Origin: an uncultured Collinsella sp.
GTDB taxonomy: Bacteria > Actinomycetota > Coriobacteriia > Coriobacteriales > Coriobacteriaceae
DNA: 35,678 nucleotides
Assembly (NCBI GenBank): GCA_958427975.1
Contig: CAUAEH010000017.1
Span: 1 to 35,678 of the forward strand
Direction of reading: 5' to 3'
The notes beneath the pieces are model-generated. The model made no database searches. It had not been told where the DNA came from and saw nothing but the letters and a program-made list of their open reading frames with translations. Below, piece by piece: positions 9,493 to 17,412 of this stretch; the stretch's first letter is position 1; each line of letters starts with the position of its first letter. Made by a program: the position numbers and the translations under genes.

Positions 9493-9527
9493 TCCACCAC
9501 AAAGGTGCCTGGCCCCTTTGTGGTGGA
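9493..9527. repeat. CCACAAAGG-type hairpin, copy 3
   Basis: Perfect 13-bp arms TCCACCACAAAGG and complement with a 9-nt loop TGCCTGGCC. It lies 58 nt past the stop of the moaC-mobB gene and may act as a second terminator for it. Confidence 0.8.
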
Positions 9528-9547
9528 AATGACGTTTGCCCAGATAG

Positions 9548-9584
9548 AACCTGCCAAAATAAACCTGTCCCTTTTTGGCAGGTT
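9548..9584 (-). terminator. Hairpin directly after moaC-mobB
   Basis: AACCTGCCAAAA and TTTTGGCAGGTT form a perfect 12-bp stem around a 13-nt loop, starting at the base after the stop codon. Read on the minus strand the loop contains GGGACAGG, the same word as in the CCACAAAGG hairpins. The T-run follows only weakly, so termination is likely but not certain. Confidence 0.6.
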
Positions 9585-10883
9585 TTAGGCCAGATGGTCT
9601 TGGATCAGGTCGCAGATGGCTCGGGCGTCGTTGATGTTGATGGCTCGGGTCGCAAAGCCGGCGTCGAAGGCCTGACGCGCCAGGGCTTCGTTGCAGGCAA
9701 GGGCCAGCGTGTGACCGTCGACCAGGTCGAGCGAGCTCTTGCCGCGCAGACGGTCGACACCGGAGCGCGCGACGACGATGTTGTCGAAGCCCTCGGTCTT
9801 GTAGCCCTCGATGATCACCACGTCGACATCGTTGTAACGCGACAGCAGCTCGCGCGCGGGCATCTCGTCCTCCTCACGCGTGTCGGCGTACTCCGCCCAG
9901 CGCGTGGCGCAGATGAGGCCCACGTGCTTGGATCCGGCCTGGTGATGACGCCAGGTGTCCTTAGCGGGCACATCGATATCAAAGCCGTGGTGCCCGTGAT
10001 GCTTGAGCGAACCCACGCGCAGGCCGCGGCGGGTGAGCTCGGCAATGACCTTCTCGACGAGCGTGGTCTTGCCCGAGTTTTGGTAGCCGATAAACGCGAT
10101 CGCGGGGACAGCCGGAGTAGGAGCTACGGGCGCGACGGCGACGGGCGCGCTTGTGAGTGTGGCACCGTCAGCGGCCACGGCCTCAACAGCAGCGGCCTGA
10201 CGCTCGGCACGATCCCACACGCCCGAGCGGCCGCCCTCCTTGTGCAGCAGGCGCACGTCGACGATCTCCATGCCGCGATCGACGGCCTTGCACATGTCGT
10301 AGATGGTCAGACACGCGGCACTCGCGCCGGTCAGGGCCTCCATCTCGATACCCGTCTTGCCCGTCACGCCGGCCGTAACCAGTACGTGAAAGCCAACCTG
10401 CCCGTCCGCGCGCGCCGGCGCCCAGCCCTCGGGCACGTCCTCGGCCGGCGTCCCCGCCGGAGCGATGGGCTTGATATCGCACTTACTCTTGGTAATGAGC
10501 AACGGATGGCACATGGGGATGATGTCGCTCGTGCGTTTGATGGCCATAATGCCCGCCACGCGCGCGCAGGCAAGCACGTCGCCCTTTTTGGCGCGGTCCT
10601 GCAGCACCATGGCCTGCGTCTCGGGGTGCATGAGGATGGTGCCCTCAGCAATGGCGATGCGATGCGTCTCGGCCTTGTCGGACACGTCGACCATGCGCAC
10701 CTCACCCTTGGCGTCCACATGCGTCAGCTCATCGCGACGGGCGTCACGGGCGGGCTCGACGACAGCGCTGACAGACGGCTGCACGGACGTGTCGGCATCG
10801 CTTGCCGCGGCCGCGTCTTTGTGGGCAGACATCGCGGCCCTGCGAGCGGCCTTGGTGGCATCGGCGTACCTGCTCTTGGCCAT
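9585..10883 (-). CDS. moaC-mobB: MoaC-MobB fusion (cyclic pyranopterin monophosphate synthase / molybdopterin-guanine dinucleotide adaptor)
   Basis: A 432-residue fusion in molybdenum cofactor synthesis. ATG at 10883 follows GGAGGATG, which is part of the end of moaA. After a 50-residue Ala-rich leader, residues about 52-222 are MoaC: VDVSDKAETHR, IIPMCHPL, KTGIEMEALTGAS, IYDMCKAVD and KEGGRSG carry the active-site region that turns the MoaA product into cPMP. An Ala/Pro/Val linker joins residues from 260, which are MobB: P-loop GYQNSGKT (266-273), GSLKHHGHHGFDID and DTWRHHQAGS. MobB is a GTP-binding protein linked to guanine-dinucleotide attachment to the cofactor. The two steps are far apart in the pathway, so the fusion is notable. 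moaA lies 4 nt upstream in the same operon. Confidence 0.93.
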   Translation of the reverse strand: MAKSRYADATKAARRAAMSAHKDAAAASDADTSVQPSVSAVVEPARDARRDELTHVDAKGEVRMVDVSDKAETHRIAIAEGTILMHPETQAMVLQDRAKKGDVLACARVAGIMAIKRTSDIIPMCHPLLITKSKCDIKPIAPAGTPAEDVPEGWAPARADGQVGFHVLVTAGVTGKTGIEMEALTGASAACLTIYDMCKAVDRGMEIVDVRLLHKEGGRSGVWDRAERQAAAVEAVAADGATLTSAPVAVAPVAPTPAVPAIAFIGYQNSGKTTLVEKVIAELTRRGLRVGSLKHHGHHGFDIDVPAKDTWRHHQAGSKHVGLICATRWAEYADTREEDEMPARELLSRYNDVDVVIIEGYKTEGFDNIVVARSGVDRLRGKSSLDLVDGHTLALACNEALARQAFDAGFATRAININDARAICDLIQDHLA

Positions 10884-10887
10884 ATGA

Positions 10888-11943
10888 TCATCCTCCGATT
10901 TGGGACATAAATCGTTGCGTGCCCTCAATTATCGCGTGTTCCTGCGGTTTGTGGGCCACGGCATCGCGCCAAATCGAAAGTACCTGCATATCATCACCAT
11001 GGCGCAGGGCGTCGCGCACCGAATACTCGGCATCGCTGAACAGGCACGGACGCACGTTGCCATCGGCCGTCAGGCGCAGACGGTTGCAGTTCGCGCAAAA
11101 ATGGTTGGACATGGCGCTGATGAAACCAACCGTTCCCGCCGCGCCCGGAAAGTGCCAGTAGCGCGCAGGGCCCGCGCCGGCAGGAGCGTCGTTGATGTCG
11201 AGCGGCTCGAGCTCGCCCAGACCCGCCGCGGCGGCCCCGGCATTGATGCGCGCTCGCAGCTCGTCGCTCGGCACGGTGTCGCTCGCATCCCACAGATCGG
11301 GATTGAGCGTGGGTGCGTGAGGGTCCACGGCGCAATGCGAACTTGTGTGTTCGTCGCCGATGGGCATGTATTCGATAAAGCGCAGGTGGATGGGGCGGTC
11401 GAGCGTGAGCCGCGCGAGGGCCGCCACATCCTGGTTGAGTCGGCGCACCACAACGCAGTTGACCTTAACGGGCTCAAAGCCCCAGGCCAGCGCCGCGTCG
11501 ATGCCAGCCATGGTCTGCTCGAGTCGGCCCAGGCGCGTGATCATTCCAAAGAGCGTAGGGTCGAGCGTGTCGAGCGAGATGTTGACGCGGTTAAGCCCCG
11601 CGTCTTTGAGCTGCGGCGCCAGTTTGGGCAGCAGGGCGCCGTTGGTGGTGAGCGAGATGTCCTCGATCTGCGGAATCGCGCGGATGTCGCGAATGAGCGG
11701 AATGATACGGCGGCTGACCAGCGGCTCGCCACCCGTCAGGCGCACGCGGCGAATGCCCTCCCCCGCCACCAGGCGCACAAAGCGGGCGATTTCCTCGGCG
11801 CTGAGCAGCTCGTCGTGCGCACGGGGCGCCACGCCATCGGCCGGCATGCAGTAAATGCAGCGGAAATTGCACTTGTCGGTAACGGCAATGCGCAGGTAGT
11901 TGATATCGCGGCCAAAGCCGTCATGTTGCACGTGCCCGTCCAC
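10888..11943 (-). CDS. moaA: GTP 3',8-cyclase MoaA
   Basis: A 351-residue radical SAM enzyme that starts molybdopterin synthesis from GTP. It has the N-terminal cluster motif CNFRCIYC (Cys25, 29, 32), the SAM-binding LTGGEPL, and the second cluster motif CANCNRLRLTADGNVRPC near residue 284. It ends in GG, the conserved MoaA tail that reaches into the active site. The GTG at 11943 is preceded by GGGAGGG at 5-6 nt. It shares its end with the Shine-Dalgarno of moaC-mobB, so the pair is co-transcribed. I see no clear promoter in 11944-12078; ATAATA (minus-strand TATTAT) at 11984-11989 is the best -10 candidate. Confidence 0.96.
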   Translation of the reverse strand: MDGHVQHDGFGRDINYLRIAVTDKCNFRCIYCMPADGVAPRAHDELLSAEEIARFVRLVAGEGIRRVRLTGGEPLVSRRIIPLIRDIRAIPQIEDISLTTNGALLPKLAPQLKDAGLNRVNISLDTLDPTLFGMITRLGRLEQTMAGIDAALAWGFEPVKVNCVVVRRLNQDVAALARLTLDRPIHLRFIEYMPIGDEHTSSHCAVDPHAPTLNPDLWDASDTVPSDELRARINAGAAAAGLGELEPLDINDAPAGAGPARYWHFPGAAGTVGFISAMSNHFCANCNRLRLTADGNVRPCLFSDAEYSVRDALRHGDDMQVLSIWRDAVAHKPQEHAIIEGTQRFMSQIGG

Positions 11944-12078
11944 GCAGCCCTCCCCTCACGCGGCATTTTATTCTTCGGAAAACATAATACCCCACGAGAG
12001 AATCACGCCGACACCCGTACGACAGGACAGGTCGCTTCGAGCAAAACGGACTTCCAAGCCCATCCTCAGCATACAAAC

Positions 12079-12135
12079 CATCACAACATTCGATGCTTTT
12101 CCCGATTTTGGCAAAAAACGTCGAATGTTGTGATG
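12079..12135. repeat. 57-bp palindromic repeat, copy 2
   Basis: Same 57 bp as copy 3 with no difference seen: CATCACAACATTCGA arms around an A/T-rich middle. It lies 43 bp past the stop of the DUF559-like gene and copy 3 lies 106 bp before its start, so the two copies bracket that gene in the same orientation. Confidence 0.9.
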
Positions 12136-12177
12136 ATCTGCCTGCCCACGGCACCCCGTAGAAGGACCGGAACGCCC

Positions 12178-13215
12178 CTAAAGGCCGCCGTCCCAGTGCC
12201 GAATCACGAATTCTCGCAGGTCGTTCTGCCGCTTCTGGAACGCTTCGCTTCGGTCGCACTTAAGGCCCATAGCGAGCGCGATGGCGTTCATCGCCCGATG
12301 CAATTGCAGCTGGTGGGCAAACTGAGTCCCGGTGAGGACGATCATCCTAAAGCCCAGCGCGCTCAGCACGGCCATACGCTCCGCATCCGACGCGCTGCGC
12401 TGTTTATCAAGATGGTCCGAGCCGTTGTATTCAATCCCCGTACCGCTCGCAGGTGCATATACGTCGATCTCGAAATACCCGGCCTTTGTAAGATACTTGA
12501 ACTCGCTGGGAACATCGACCCGATGGTTGAGCTCGATCTTGGCGTATCCCAGCCCGCCCTGAGAACGCTTTGCTACGACCATGATTGCGGTGGCCGTCTC
12601 CATGGGCGACCGCGCGCCATCGTGCACGCGCTTGAGCACGGCGGCCGCGCGTATAGCCCCCTGACGAGATCGGTTCTCATTGCAATAGGCAATCAAGTCG
12701 GCAACGGTATACCTCTGCCCCATCTCGATATAATCACCTGTCGACAGATGATTCAAATGGTATCGGGCGCAGATTTCGTAGCCATATTCCAGCTGCTCGG
12801 GCTCGCTCATCCACGAACCCGCTTGGACAAAGCACATGGCCTCATCAACCACCAGAAGGCCCTCTGCCACCTCGATAAGATGGCATGGAGGTATCGGCGC
12901 CCCAAACACGTGGCACCTAAATCCAGCCGGCGTCGAGCGCTCAAAATCGAAGTTGACGAGCGTGTCGACATGATCGAGCTCTTCTCGTGGAATACCAAGC
13001 GAAACCAGATAGTCGGTAACGATTCCAACTGCCGTCGAAGCCCTCAGCCCCTTGGCATCGAGTCCCAATTTGGGCAGGCTCGCGGCCGGCTCCGCCTCGT
13101 TAGCAGGCGAGTCCTCATCGTATAGGCTGCTTGCTCGCGAGAGCGGCTCGGACGGGCGCGCCACGTTGTGGTACAGCCAGGCAGTCTTATGGGACAGGAC
13201 GATCGGCAGGTCCAT
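12178..13215 (-). CDS. DUF559-like protein with PD-(D/E)xK nuclease-fold C terminus
   Basis: A 345-residue protein of unknown role. ATG at 13215 follows GGAGG. The C-terminal part reads YFEIDVYAPASGTGIEYNGSD, then about 20 residues on VLSALGFRMIVLTGTQF. This resembles DUF559/Vsr-like endonuclease folds, where Asp of the first strand and Glu of the second bind metal. The N-terminal half (DYLVSLGIPREELDHVDTLV, PIPPCHLIEVAEGLLVVDEAMCFVQ) resembles the AbiEi-like half that often precedes DUF559 in actinobacteria. The gene is alone and bracketed by copies 2 and 3 of the 57-bp palindrome. It could be a stand-alone nuclease, a defence component or a dead relative. Fold likely, activity not shown. 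Confidence 0.65.
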   Translation of the reverse strand: MDLPIVLSHKTAWLYHNVARPSEPLSRASSLYDEDSPANEAEPAASLPKLGLDAKGLRASTAVGIVTDYLVSLGIPREELDHVDTLVNFDFERSTPAGFRCHVFGAPIPPCHLIEVAEGLLVVDEAMCFVQAGSWMSEPEQLEYGYEICARYHLNHLSTGDYIEMGQRYTVADLIAYCNENRSRQGAIRAAAVLKRVHDGARSPMETATAIMVVAKRSQGGLGYAKIELNHRVDVPSEFKYLTKAGYFEIDVYAPASGTGIEYNGSDHLDKQRSASDAERMAVLSALGFRMIVLTGTQFAHQLQLHRAMNAIALAMGLKCDRSEAFQKRQNDLREFVIRHWDGGL

Positions 13216-13320
13216 GAGCCCTCCAATGGAGTCGGATAACCAACCTTATTCCCCTGCCCACGGGTCCGCACACCTTCGTGCGCAAGAAAGCGAATCCACC
13301 CGGTCGAGCGGCAGAAAAAC

Positions 13321-13377
13321 CATCACAACATTCGATGCTTTTCCCGATTTTGGCAAAAAACGTCGAATGTTGTGATG
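13321..13377. repeat. 57-bp palindromic repeat, copy 3
   Basis: Identical in sequence and orientation to copy 2. Flanking AAACC and GGTTT extend the palindrome to about 67 bp. It lies 55 bp beyond the stop of the ABC transporter gene at 13433. Confidence 0.9.
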
Positions 13378-13432
13378 GTTTGAGGCGAGATGGGGGGGGC
13401 ACGGAGGGGTCAAAGCATCGTGCTCGAACGGG

Positions 13433-15331
13433 TTAATCCAACTCTTTTAACCCATGTGCCAGCTGCCAGTACTCGCCGTGCTGGGCGAGCAACTCCTCAT
13501 GGGTGCCGCGTTCGATGATGCGGCCGTGTTCGAGGACCATGATGGCGTCGGCGTCGCGGACGGTGGACAGGCGGTGCGCGATCATAAACGTGGTGCGTCC
13601 GCGCATGATGCGGTCCATACCGCGCTCGATGAGCTTTTCGGTGCGCGTGTCGATGGAGCTCGTGGCCTCGTCCAGGATGAGCACCGGCGGATCGGCGACG
13701 GCCACGCGTGCAATGGCGAGCAGCTGGCGCTGGCCCTGCGACAGGTTGGCGCCGTCGGCCGTGACCGGCGTGTCGTACCCTCTAGGCAGGCGGCGGATAA
13801 ACGAGTCGGCGCAGGCTGCCTCGGCAGCGGCGCGCACCTCCTCGTCGGTCGCGTCGAGCTTGCCAAAGCGGATGTTCTGCGCAATGGTGCCGCTAAACAG
13901 GTGCGTGTCCTGCAGCACAATGCCGAGCGACCCGCGCAGGCTGGCCTTGGCAATGTGCTTGACGTCGATGCCGTCGTACGTGATCTCGCCGTCATCGACC
14001 TCGTAGAAGCGGTTGATGAGGTTAGTGATGGTCGTCTTTCCGGCGCCCGTCGAGCCCACAAACGCGATCTTTTGCCCCGGCTTGGCAAACAGGTTGAGGT
14101 CCGTGAGCACGCGGGCGCCCGGCACGTAGGAAAAGTCCACGGCATGGAAGCGCACGTCGCCGGCAAGCGGGACCAAGCCACACGTGAGCTCGGTGCCGTC
14201 GGCGGCCACCGCGCGGCCCGACTCATCAACGGCTGCCACGTCATGCAGATGCCCGTAGACGCCCACGCCCTGGCCCTCGGGAATTTTCCACGCCCACGCG
14301 GCATCGCCCGTCTGCACCAGCTCCACGCAGCCCTCGTCCACCTCGGGCTCAAGGTCCATAGCCGCAAACAGGCGCTCGGCACCGGCCAACGCGTTGAGCA
14401 AGAAGTTGCCGAGCTGCGTAAACTGGTTGATGGGCATGGCGGCCTGGCGCACAAAGACCAGGTAGCTTGCAAGTGCGCCCACATCGGCGAGCCCCTTGAT
14501 GCAGAGCATGCCGCCCGCCACGGCGACGATGGCATAGTTGACGTAGCCAATCACGACGGTCATGGGCACCATGGAGTTGGCATAGCTCACGGCGGCGGTA
14601 CCGGTGCGGCGAAGCTCGTCGTTGCGGCGGGTGAAGCCGGCGACATTCGCTGCCTCACGGTTAAAGACCTTGATGACCTTTTGGCCCGAGACCATTTCTT
14701 CGATATATCCATCCAGGTCGCCAAGCGATGCCTGCTGGGCAGCAAAGAAACGCTTAGAGCGCGCGCCCGAGTAGCGCGCATACAGCACAATGGCCGCATC
14801 GCACACGAGTGTGATAATCGTGAGCTGCCAGTTAAGGATGATGAGCATAGCCGTGGTGCCCACAACCTGAATGGCGGCCTGAATCACGTTGGCAAAGCTG
14901 TTGTTAAGCGCCTCGGAGACGGTGTCGACGTCGTTGGTGAAAAAACTCATGATGTCGCCCGAGCGCGTGCTGTCAAAATAACTGAGCGGCAGCGTCTGGA
15001 TGTGCGCGAACAGGTCGCGGCGAATATCGGACACCACGTGTTGGGCCGCGCGCACCATGATCTGCGAGTAGCCCAGGGCCGAGAGCACGCCCGCGGCGTA
15101 GATGATCGCCGTCAGGATGACCTGCTTGGCGAGCAGTTCCTCCCCGCCCGTGGCCAAACCGTTAACGATGGGGCGCACCATGTAGGTGCCGGCGAGGCTC
15201 GCGATGGCGGCAACGGAGGCGAGCACGCCCACCGCGAGCAACGAGAACTTGGCATGCCCCATGTAGGAGAGCAAGCGGCGCACAGTGCGCTTGAGGTCGG
15301 CCGGGCGTGCTTGGGCTGCGGTCTTAGGCAT
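13433..15331 (-). CDS. ABC exporter half-transporter, canonical ATPase subunit
   Basis: A 632-residue membrane-fused ABC protein. The start is the ATG at 15331 (MPKTAAQARP); the frame stays open further upstream but that part lies on top of the partner gene. Residues about 30-330 hold six membrane helices. The nucleotide domain has Walker A GSTGAGKTT, signature LSQGQRQ, Walker B VLILDEATS with the catalytic Glu, and H-loop IAHRLST. All catalytic residues are present. An insertion of about 70 residues between the membrane and ATPase parts (around PEVDEGCVEL to LTCGLVPLAG) is longer than usual. It overlaps the partner gene by 8 nt. The pair forms a heterodimeric exporter of the LmrCD/BmrCD type, probably for drugs or lipids. 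Confidence 0.92.
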   Translation of the reverse strand: MPKTAAQARPADLKRTVRRLLSYMGHAKFSLLAVGVLASVAAIASLAGTYMVRPIVNGLATGGEELLAKQVILTAIIYAAGVLSALGYSQIMVRAAQHVVSDIRRDLFAHIQTLPLSYFDSTRSGDIMSFFTNDVDTVSEALNNSFANVIQAAIQVVGTTAMLIILNWQLTIITLVCDAAIVLYARYSGARSKRFFAAQQASLGDLDGYIEEMVSGQKVIKVFNREAANVAGFTRRNDELRRTGTAAVSYANSMVPMTVVIGYVNYAIVAVAGGMLCIKGLADVGALASYLVFVRQAAMPINQFTQLGNFLLNALAGAERLFAAMDLEPEVDEGCVELVQTGDAAWAWKIPEGQGVGVYGHLHDVAAVDESGRAVAADGTELTCGLVPLAGDVRFHAVDFSYVPGARVLTDLNLFAKPGQKIAFVGSTGAGKTTITNLINRFYEVDDGEITYDGIDVKHIAKASLRGSLGIVLQDTHLFSGTIAQNIRFGKLDATDEEVRAAAEAACADSFIRRLPRGYDTPVTADGANLSQGQRQLLAIARVAVADPPVLILDEATSSIDTRTEKLIERGMDRIMRGRTTFMIAHRLSTVRDADAIMVLEHGRIIERGTHEELLAQHGEYWQLAHGLKELD

Positions 15332-17153
15332 GGCACTCACCCCCTTCCAAGGGTGATCTGCTGGGGACGGAGGAGAACGGATCATTCGCGCAGCCATCGT
15401 CGCAGCCGTCGCCGGCGTCCGCGTTCCCCGCAAACTCCATCTGTGAGGCGTAAATCTCCTGGTAGATGTTGTCGCTCGCCAGCAGTTCCTCGTGCGTGCC
15501 CACGCCGTGGACACGACCGTCGTCCAACACCACAATGCGATCGGCATCCATGACGCTCGCGATACGCTGGGCGATGATGAGCACGGTCGTATCGGGAATC
15601 CGAGCGATGTGCTCGCGAATCTTAGCGTCGGTCGCCATATCGACCGCGCTGGTGGAGTCATCAAAAATGAGCACGCGCGGGTGCTTGAGCAGCGTGCGCG
15701 CGATGCACAGGCGTTGCTTCTGGCCACCCGAAACACCGGCGCCACCTTGACCCAACTCGCCGTCCAGCCCGCCGATGCGATCAAGGAACTCGTCCATGCA
15801 CGCTGCGCGGCAAGCCGCGAGGAGCTCATCGTCCGACGCCTGCGGATTGCCCCACTGCAGGTTCTCGCGCACGGTGCCCGTGAACAGCACATTCTTTTGC
15901 AGCACAATGCCCACGGCGTCGCGTAGAGTCGCGAGGTCGTAGTCACGCACGTCACGTCCGCCCACAAGCACGGCGCCCTCGGTAGCGTCGTACAGGCGCG
16001 CAATCAGCTGCACAAGTGAGCTCTTGCCCGAGCCCGTGCCGCCGAGGATGCCCACCGTCGAGCCGCTCTCGATGCGAAGGTCGATATGCTCGAGCACATC
16101 CTCGGCTGCATCCGCGCGGTATTTAAAGGAAACGTCGCGAAACTCGATACTGCCGTCCGCTGGCGCCGCAATCGCGAGGTCTCCCGCGGGGTTGGCGATA
16201 AAGGGCTCCTCATCGAGCACCTCGGCGATACGGCCCACACTCGTAAGAGCGCGCGTGAGCAGCAAAAACACGTTAGAAATCATCATGAGCGAATTCATGA
16301 TCAGCAGCACGTAGCTCATAAAGCCCGTGAGCGAGCCCACGCCCAGCTTGCCGGCGAGAATCATGCGGCCGCCAATCCACAGGATGGAGAGCGCAGCCAC
16401 GTACATCGACAGCTGAAACACCGGCAGGTTGAGCACCGCGCTGCCAAAGGTCTTTGTCGCAGTGCGCGCAAGCTCGGTATTGACTGCGTCGAACTTGGCC
16501 TCCTCGTGCTCGGTACGAACGTAGGCCTTGACGGCACGCACGGCGGTGAGGTCTTCCTGTACCACGCCGTTGAGGTGGTCCATCGAGGTCTGGAGTTGGC
16601 GGTAGAGCGGACTGACGCGATAGGTGATGACGCCCAGTACGATTGCCAGCACGGGCAAGATGATCGCAAAGACGGTGGCGAGCGGGCGCGACAGCATCAG
16701 CGCGTAGATAAGGCCGACGATAAGCGTCACCGGGCCGCGCACCATAGGGCGAAAGCCGTTGCCCACAGCATTTTGGATAACGGTGATGTCCGTGGTCATG
16801 CGGGTGACGAGCGAGCTGGCGTCGTAGTTGTCCAGGTTACCAAAAGCGAGCGTCTGAATCTTTTTGTACTCGGCCTCGCGCAGGTTAGTGCCTAGGCCCG
16901 AGGCAACGCGGGCGGACGTGCGGGCATAACCCAAGCCCAGTACCAGCGAAAGCGCAGCGCACACCAACATGTACGCGCCCTGCAGCAGCATGTAGTTGAT
17001 ATCACCCGCAGGCACGCCCACATCGATGATGTTGGCCATGATGACCGGGATAAACAGCTCGAGCACCGTCTCGACCGACACAAAGAACACGCCGAGGATG
17101 GCATCGCGACGGTATGCCCCTAGATAGGAAAACAGTATTTTGAGATTGCGCAC
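15324..17153 (-). CDS. ABC exporter half-transporter, degenerate ATPase subunit
   Basis: A 609-residue partner of the downstream ABC protein. GTG at 17153 (VRNLKILFSYL) fits the family start, with only a weak ribosome site. Six membrane helices are followed by Walker A GGTGSGKSS, signature VSGGQKQR, Walker B VLIFDDSTSAVD and IAQRIAS. The residue after the Walker B Asp is Asp, not the catalytic Glu, and the H-loop His is Gln. This is the pattern of the non-hydrolysing site in heterodimeric exporters such as LmrC, BmrC and TM287. The C-terminal tail DAGDGCDDGCANDPF is unusual. No regulator lies in the operon; the divergent MATE/MerR pair shares the 259-bp gap. Confidence 0.92.
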   Translation of the reverse strand: MRNLKILFSYLGAYRRDAILGVFFVSVETVLELFIPVIMANIIDVGVPAGDINYMLLQGAYMLVCAALSLVLGLGYARTSARVASGLGTNLREAEYKKIQTLAFGNLDNYDASSLVTRMTTDITVIQNAVGNGFRPMVRGPVTLIVGLIYALMLSRPLATVFAIILPVLAIVLGVITYRVSPLYRQLQTSMDHLNGVVQEDLTAVRAVKAYVRTEHEEAKFDAVNTELARTATKTFGSAVLNLPVFQLSMYVAALSILWIGGRMILAGKLGVGSLTGFMSYVLLIMNSLMMISNVFLLLTRALTSVGRIAEVLDEEPFIANPAGDLAIAAPADGSIEFRDVSFKYRADAAEDVLEHIDLRIESGSTVGILGGTGSGKSSLVQLIARLYDATEGAVLVGGRDVRDYDLATLRDAVGIVLQKNVLFTGTVRENLQWGNPQASDDELLAACRAACMDEFLDRIGGLDGELGQGGAGVSGGQKQRLCIARTLLKHPRVLIFDDSTSAVDMATDAKIREHIARIPDTTVLIIAQRIASVMDADRIVVLDDGRVHGVGTHEELLASDNIYQEIYASQMEFAGNADAGDGCDDGCANDPFSSVPSRSPLEGGECHA

Positions 17154-17341
17154 GCAGGTTCAACCCCCATCAAACGTTGTTCGCAAACGCACGTATTATT
17201 GCGCGCCGAATAATGGTGTCAAGTATTCCGAAATCGTTTTCTGCAAGGTTAGCGCAGGCTTCATGCTCGCAGGGCGCACCCCTGTATTCAATTGGAAATG
17301 AACGCATGCGTGACTTTTTCGCCCCACCGCCAACACAAACC

Positions 17342-17372
17342 TTGACTCTACAATCGTTGTAGGGTTTTCACT
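17342..17372 (+). promoter_or_regulatory. MerR-type promoter and operator for the MATE-merR operon
   Basis: TTGACT (17342-17347) and TTCACT (17367-17372) are 19 bp apart, the stretched spacing typical of MerR-controlled promoters. Between them lies the perfect dyad CTACAATCGTTGTAG (17348-17362). The MATE start is 41 bp further and a MerR gene is the second gene of the operon, so direct autogenous control is a strong inference. Confidence 0.8.
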
Positions 17373-17412
17373 ACACTGGTAGCTAAACGAACCCAGCCAG
17401 AAAGCCCCGCCC

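Noticed and set aside
9594..10910. Plus-strand frame opposite moaC-mobB
   Set aside because: Antisense shadow of a gene with unmistakable MoaC and MobB motifs.
10900..13125. Long open frame of 741 codons on the plus strand
   Set aside because: It lies opposite moaA and the DUF559-like gene, has no family similarity, and is a mirror of GC-rich codon use.
13454..15553. Long plus-strand frame of 699 codons opposite the ABC genes
   Set aside because: His/Arg/Val-rich antisense composition without domains; the minus-strand ABC proteins are clear.
15332..16003. Upstream extension of the second ABC gene
   Set aside because: The extension overlaps the partner's conserved ATPase domain in another frame and lacks similarity; ATG at 15331 starts a normal protein.
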